A DNA stretch of 64,000 nt. Source: Taklimakanibacter lacteus. Its GTDB lineage: Bacteria; Pseudomonadota; Alphaproteobacteria; Rhizobiales; Aestuariivirgaceae. The notes under the pieces are model-generated. The model ran no database searches. It saw only the letters and a list, made by a program, of their open reading frames with translations, and was not told the origin of the DNA. The position numbers and the translations under genes were made by a program. Within the stretch, counting starts at the first letter, position 1. Every line of letters starts with the position of its first letter. The DNA is taken from NCBI GenBank assembly GCA_003576695.1, contig QOZQ01000015.1:62001-126000 (forward strand), in the 5' to 3' direction. Positions 63,145 through 64,000 of this stretch are shown piece after piece.

Positions 63145-64000
63145 ACTGGGCCCTGGTGGTCATGATGACCCCCATCACGATGATCGCCGCACCGAGCCAG
63201 GTCAGTAGCCGGTAGTGCTCGCCAAGAAACAGAACGCCCGAGGCAAGCCCGATAGCGGCGGCAACATAGCCAATCTGGCTCAGATAAACCGGACCGCCCA
63301 CCGCCTGGAGCCGAAAGAAGAAGGCGAACATCAGCGAGGCGGACGCGACCTGCGCCAGCACCAGCCAGGGTATGGACGGCAGGAGCGCGAAGGACGCACC
63401 CTCGCCCAGCACAAGCAGACCCACGAGCAGCATCAGCGCAGCAGCAAGGTGACTGCCGGCGGCAAGCTCGATCGGGCCCGTATCCTTGGGCCAGTCATAG
63501 GTGCGGTAGATATTGCCGGCGGCGAGCAAGGCCGGGATCAGCAGGCCGATCACCACCCAGAACAGATCGGCGGGCCTTCCTGCCTCACCGCGTGTCAGCG
63601 CCACCATGACGGCGCCGACAAAGCCCACCGCAATGCCCAGAATGCCCAGAAGATTCGGCCGGCGCACGCCGAGCAGGATCGACAGGACCAGCGTGATCAC
63701 CGGCGACAAAGTGAACATGATGCCGGCATAGCCCGCCCCCAGATGCGGAATGGCTGAGAACATCAGGAGATTGGGGATGGCATAGGAGATTGCCGCCGCA
63801 ATGACGAAATAGCGCAGGCGATGGAACGTGAGCGCGAAGAGCCGGCGGCGCGCCAGCAGCACAAGGAAGAGCACGCCGCCCGCGCCGCAGGAGATGACGA
63901 AGGCCCACAACATCGGCGGAACGCCATTCCCCGTCGCCAACTTGCCGAAAGGCAAGGTCAGGCCCAGCAACCCTCCGGTGACGATCAGGAGCCCAAGCGC
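63125..64000 (-). CDS. EamA/DMT-family transporter (N-terminus beyond right edge)
   Basis: The frame is open to the right edge (visible N-terminal part [13 protein letters not shown] then [13 protein letters not shown]), so at least 291 residues are present and the start is not seen. Ten membrane helices are expected, with EamA features [40 protein letters not shown] and [23 protein letters not shown] proteins export metabolites or amino acids. Overlaps the end of truA by 20 nt. Confidence 0.85.
   Translation of the reverse strand, partial: ALGLLIVTGGLLGLTLPFGKLATGNGVPPMLWAFVISCGAGGVLFLVLLARRRLFALTFHRLRYFVIAAAISYAIPNLLMFSAIPHLGAGYAGIMFTLSPVITLVLSILLGVRRPNLLGILGIAVGFVGAVMVALTRGEAGRPADLFWVVIGLLIPALLAAGNIYRTYDWPKDTGPIELAAGSHLAAALMLLVGLLVLGEGASFALLPSIPWLVLAQVASASLMFAFFFRLQAVGGPVYLSQIGYVAAAIGLASGVLFLGEHYRLLTWLGAAIIVMGVIMTTRAQSSNPRA

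Overview
The window is high-GC DNA from an alphaproteobacterium, most likely of the order Hyphomicrobiales (Rhizobiales). The pointers are an HWE-type histidine kinase, a ureDABCEFG cluster, BioY, FabI, a DUF3606 protein, a two-domain Sua5 and frequent 4-nt ATGA overlaps. No rRNA, tRNA or CRISPR array was seen.

Left third (1 to about 17.6 kb): a rearranged or decaying prophage with inserted material. On the minus strand a packaging and head module runs from a small terminase-associated protein (10950) through the large terminase subunit, a P22-like portal and five structural or unknown proteins to 4413. A scaffold-like gene leaves the left edge (829 to 1). Between these two phage blocks lie a three-gene overlapping cassette of uncharacterised proteins headed by a TIGR04255-like protein (2027-3902) and a wrecked IS481-family element (1498-2025). 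A 46-bp repeat occurs once at 1442 and twice near 11.1 kb. Bacterial-looking genes (PAN-domain secreted protein, beta-barrel outer membrane protein, GFA-family protein, FecR-domain protein; 11.4-15.0 kb) separate the packaging module from an immunity region (15.1-17.6 kb). That region has an S24 repressor and a divergent HTH gene whose facing promoters each hold a palindromic operator and seem to give leaderless mRNAs.

17.6-28.2 kb: a B12-dependent diol/glycerol dehydratase (fused large+medium subunit plus small subunit, no reactivase in view), an M2 (ACE-like) metallopeptidase, a PotABCD-type ABC importer with a LuxR-type regulator upstream, and a divergent zinc alcohol dehydrogenase.

28.3-37.6 kb: signalling and regulation. 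A secreted caspase-TPR protein, an HWE histidine kinase, a MASE1-GGDEF diguanylate cyclase, a MarR regulator, an isochorismatase-like hydrolase and a TPR-sulfotransferase.

37.5-42.4 kb: complete urease operon (ureDABCEFG, transcribed leftward). 42.5-45.3 kb: GNAT acetyltransferase, FAD-linked oxidase and Sua5 in an overlapping run, divergent from SDR, histone-deacetylase-like, xseB, tlyA and methyltransferase genes. 49-53 kb: membrane AraC regulator, alpha/beta hydrolase, HTH-TPR protein, BioY. 53.4-64 kb: MBL hydrolase, fabI, phosphatase, aroC, rhodanese, YedK/SRAP, a TetR-MFS pair with three near-identical operators, Nudix, truA and a right-edge-truncated EamA transporter.

The best candidates for something undescribed are the three-gene TIGR04255 cassette inside the prophage, the 46-bp repeats, and the mirrored operator and leaderless-promoter layout of the immunity region.
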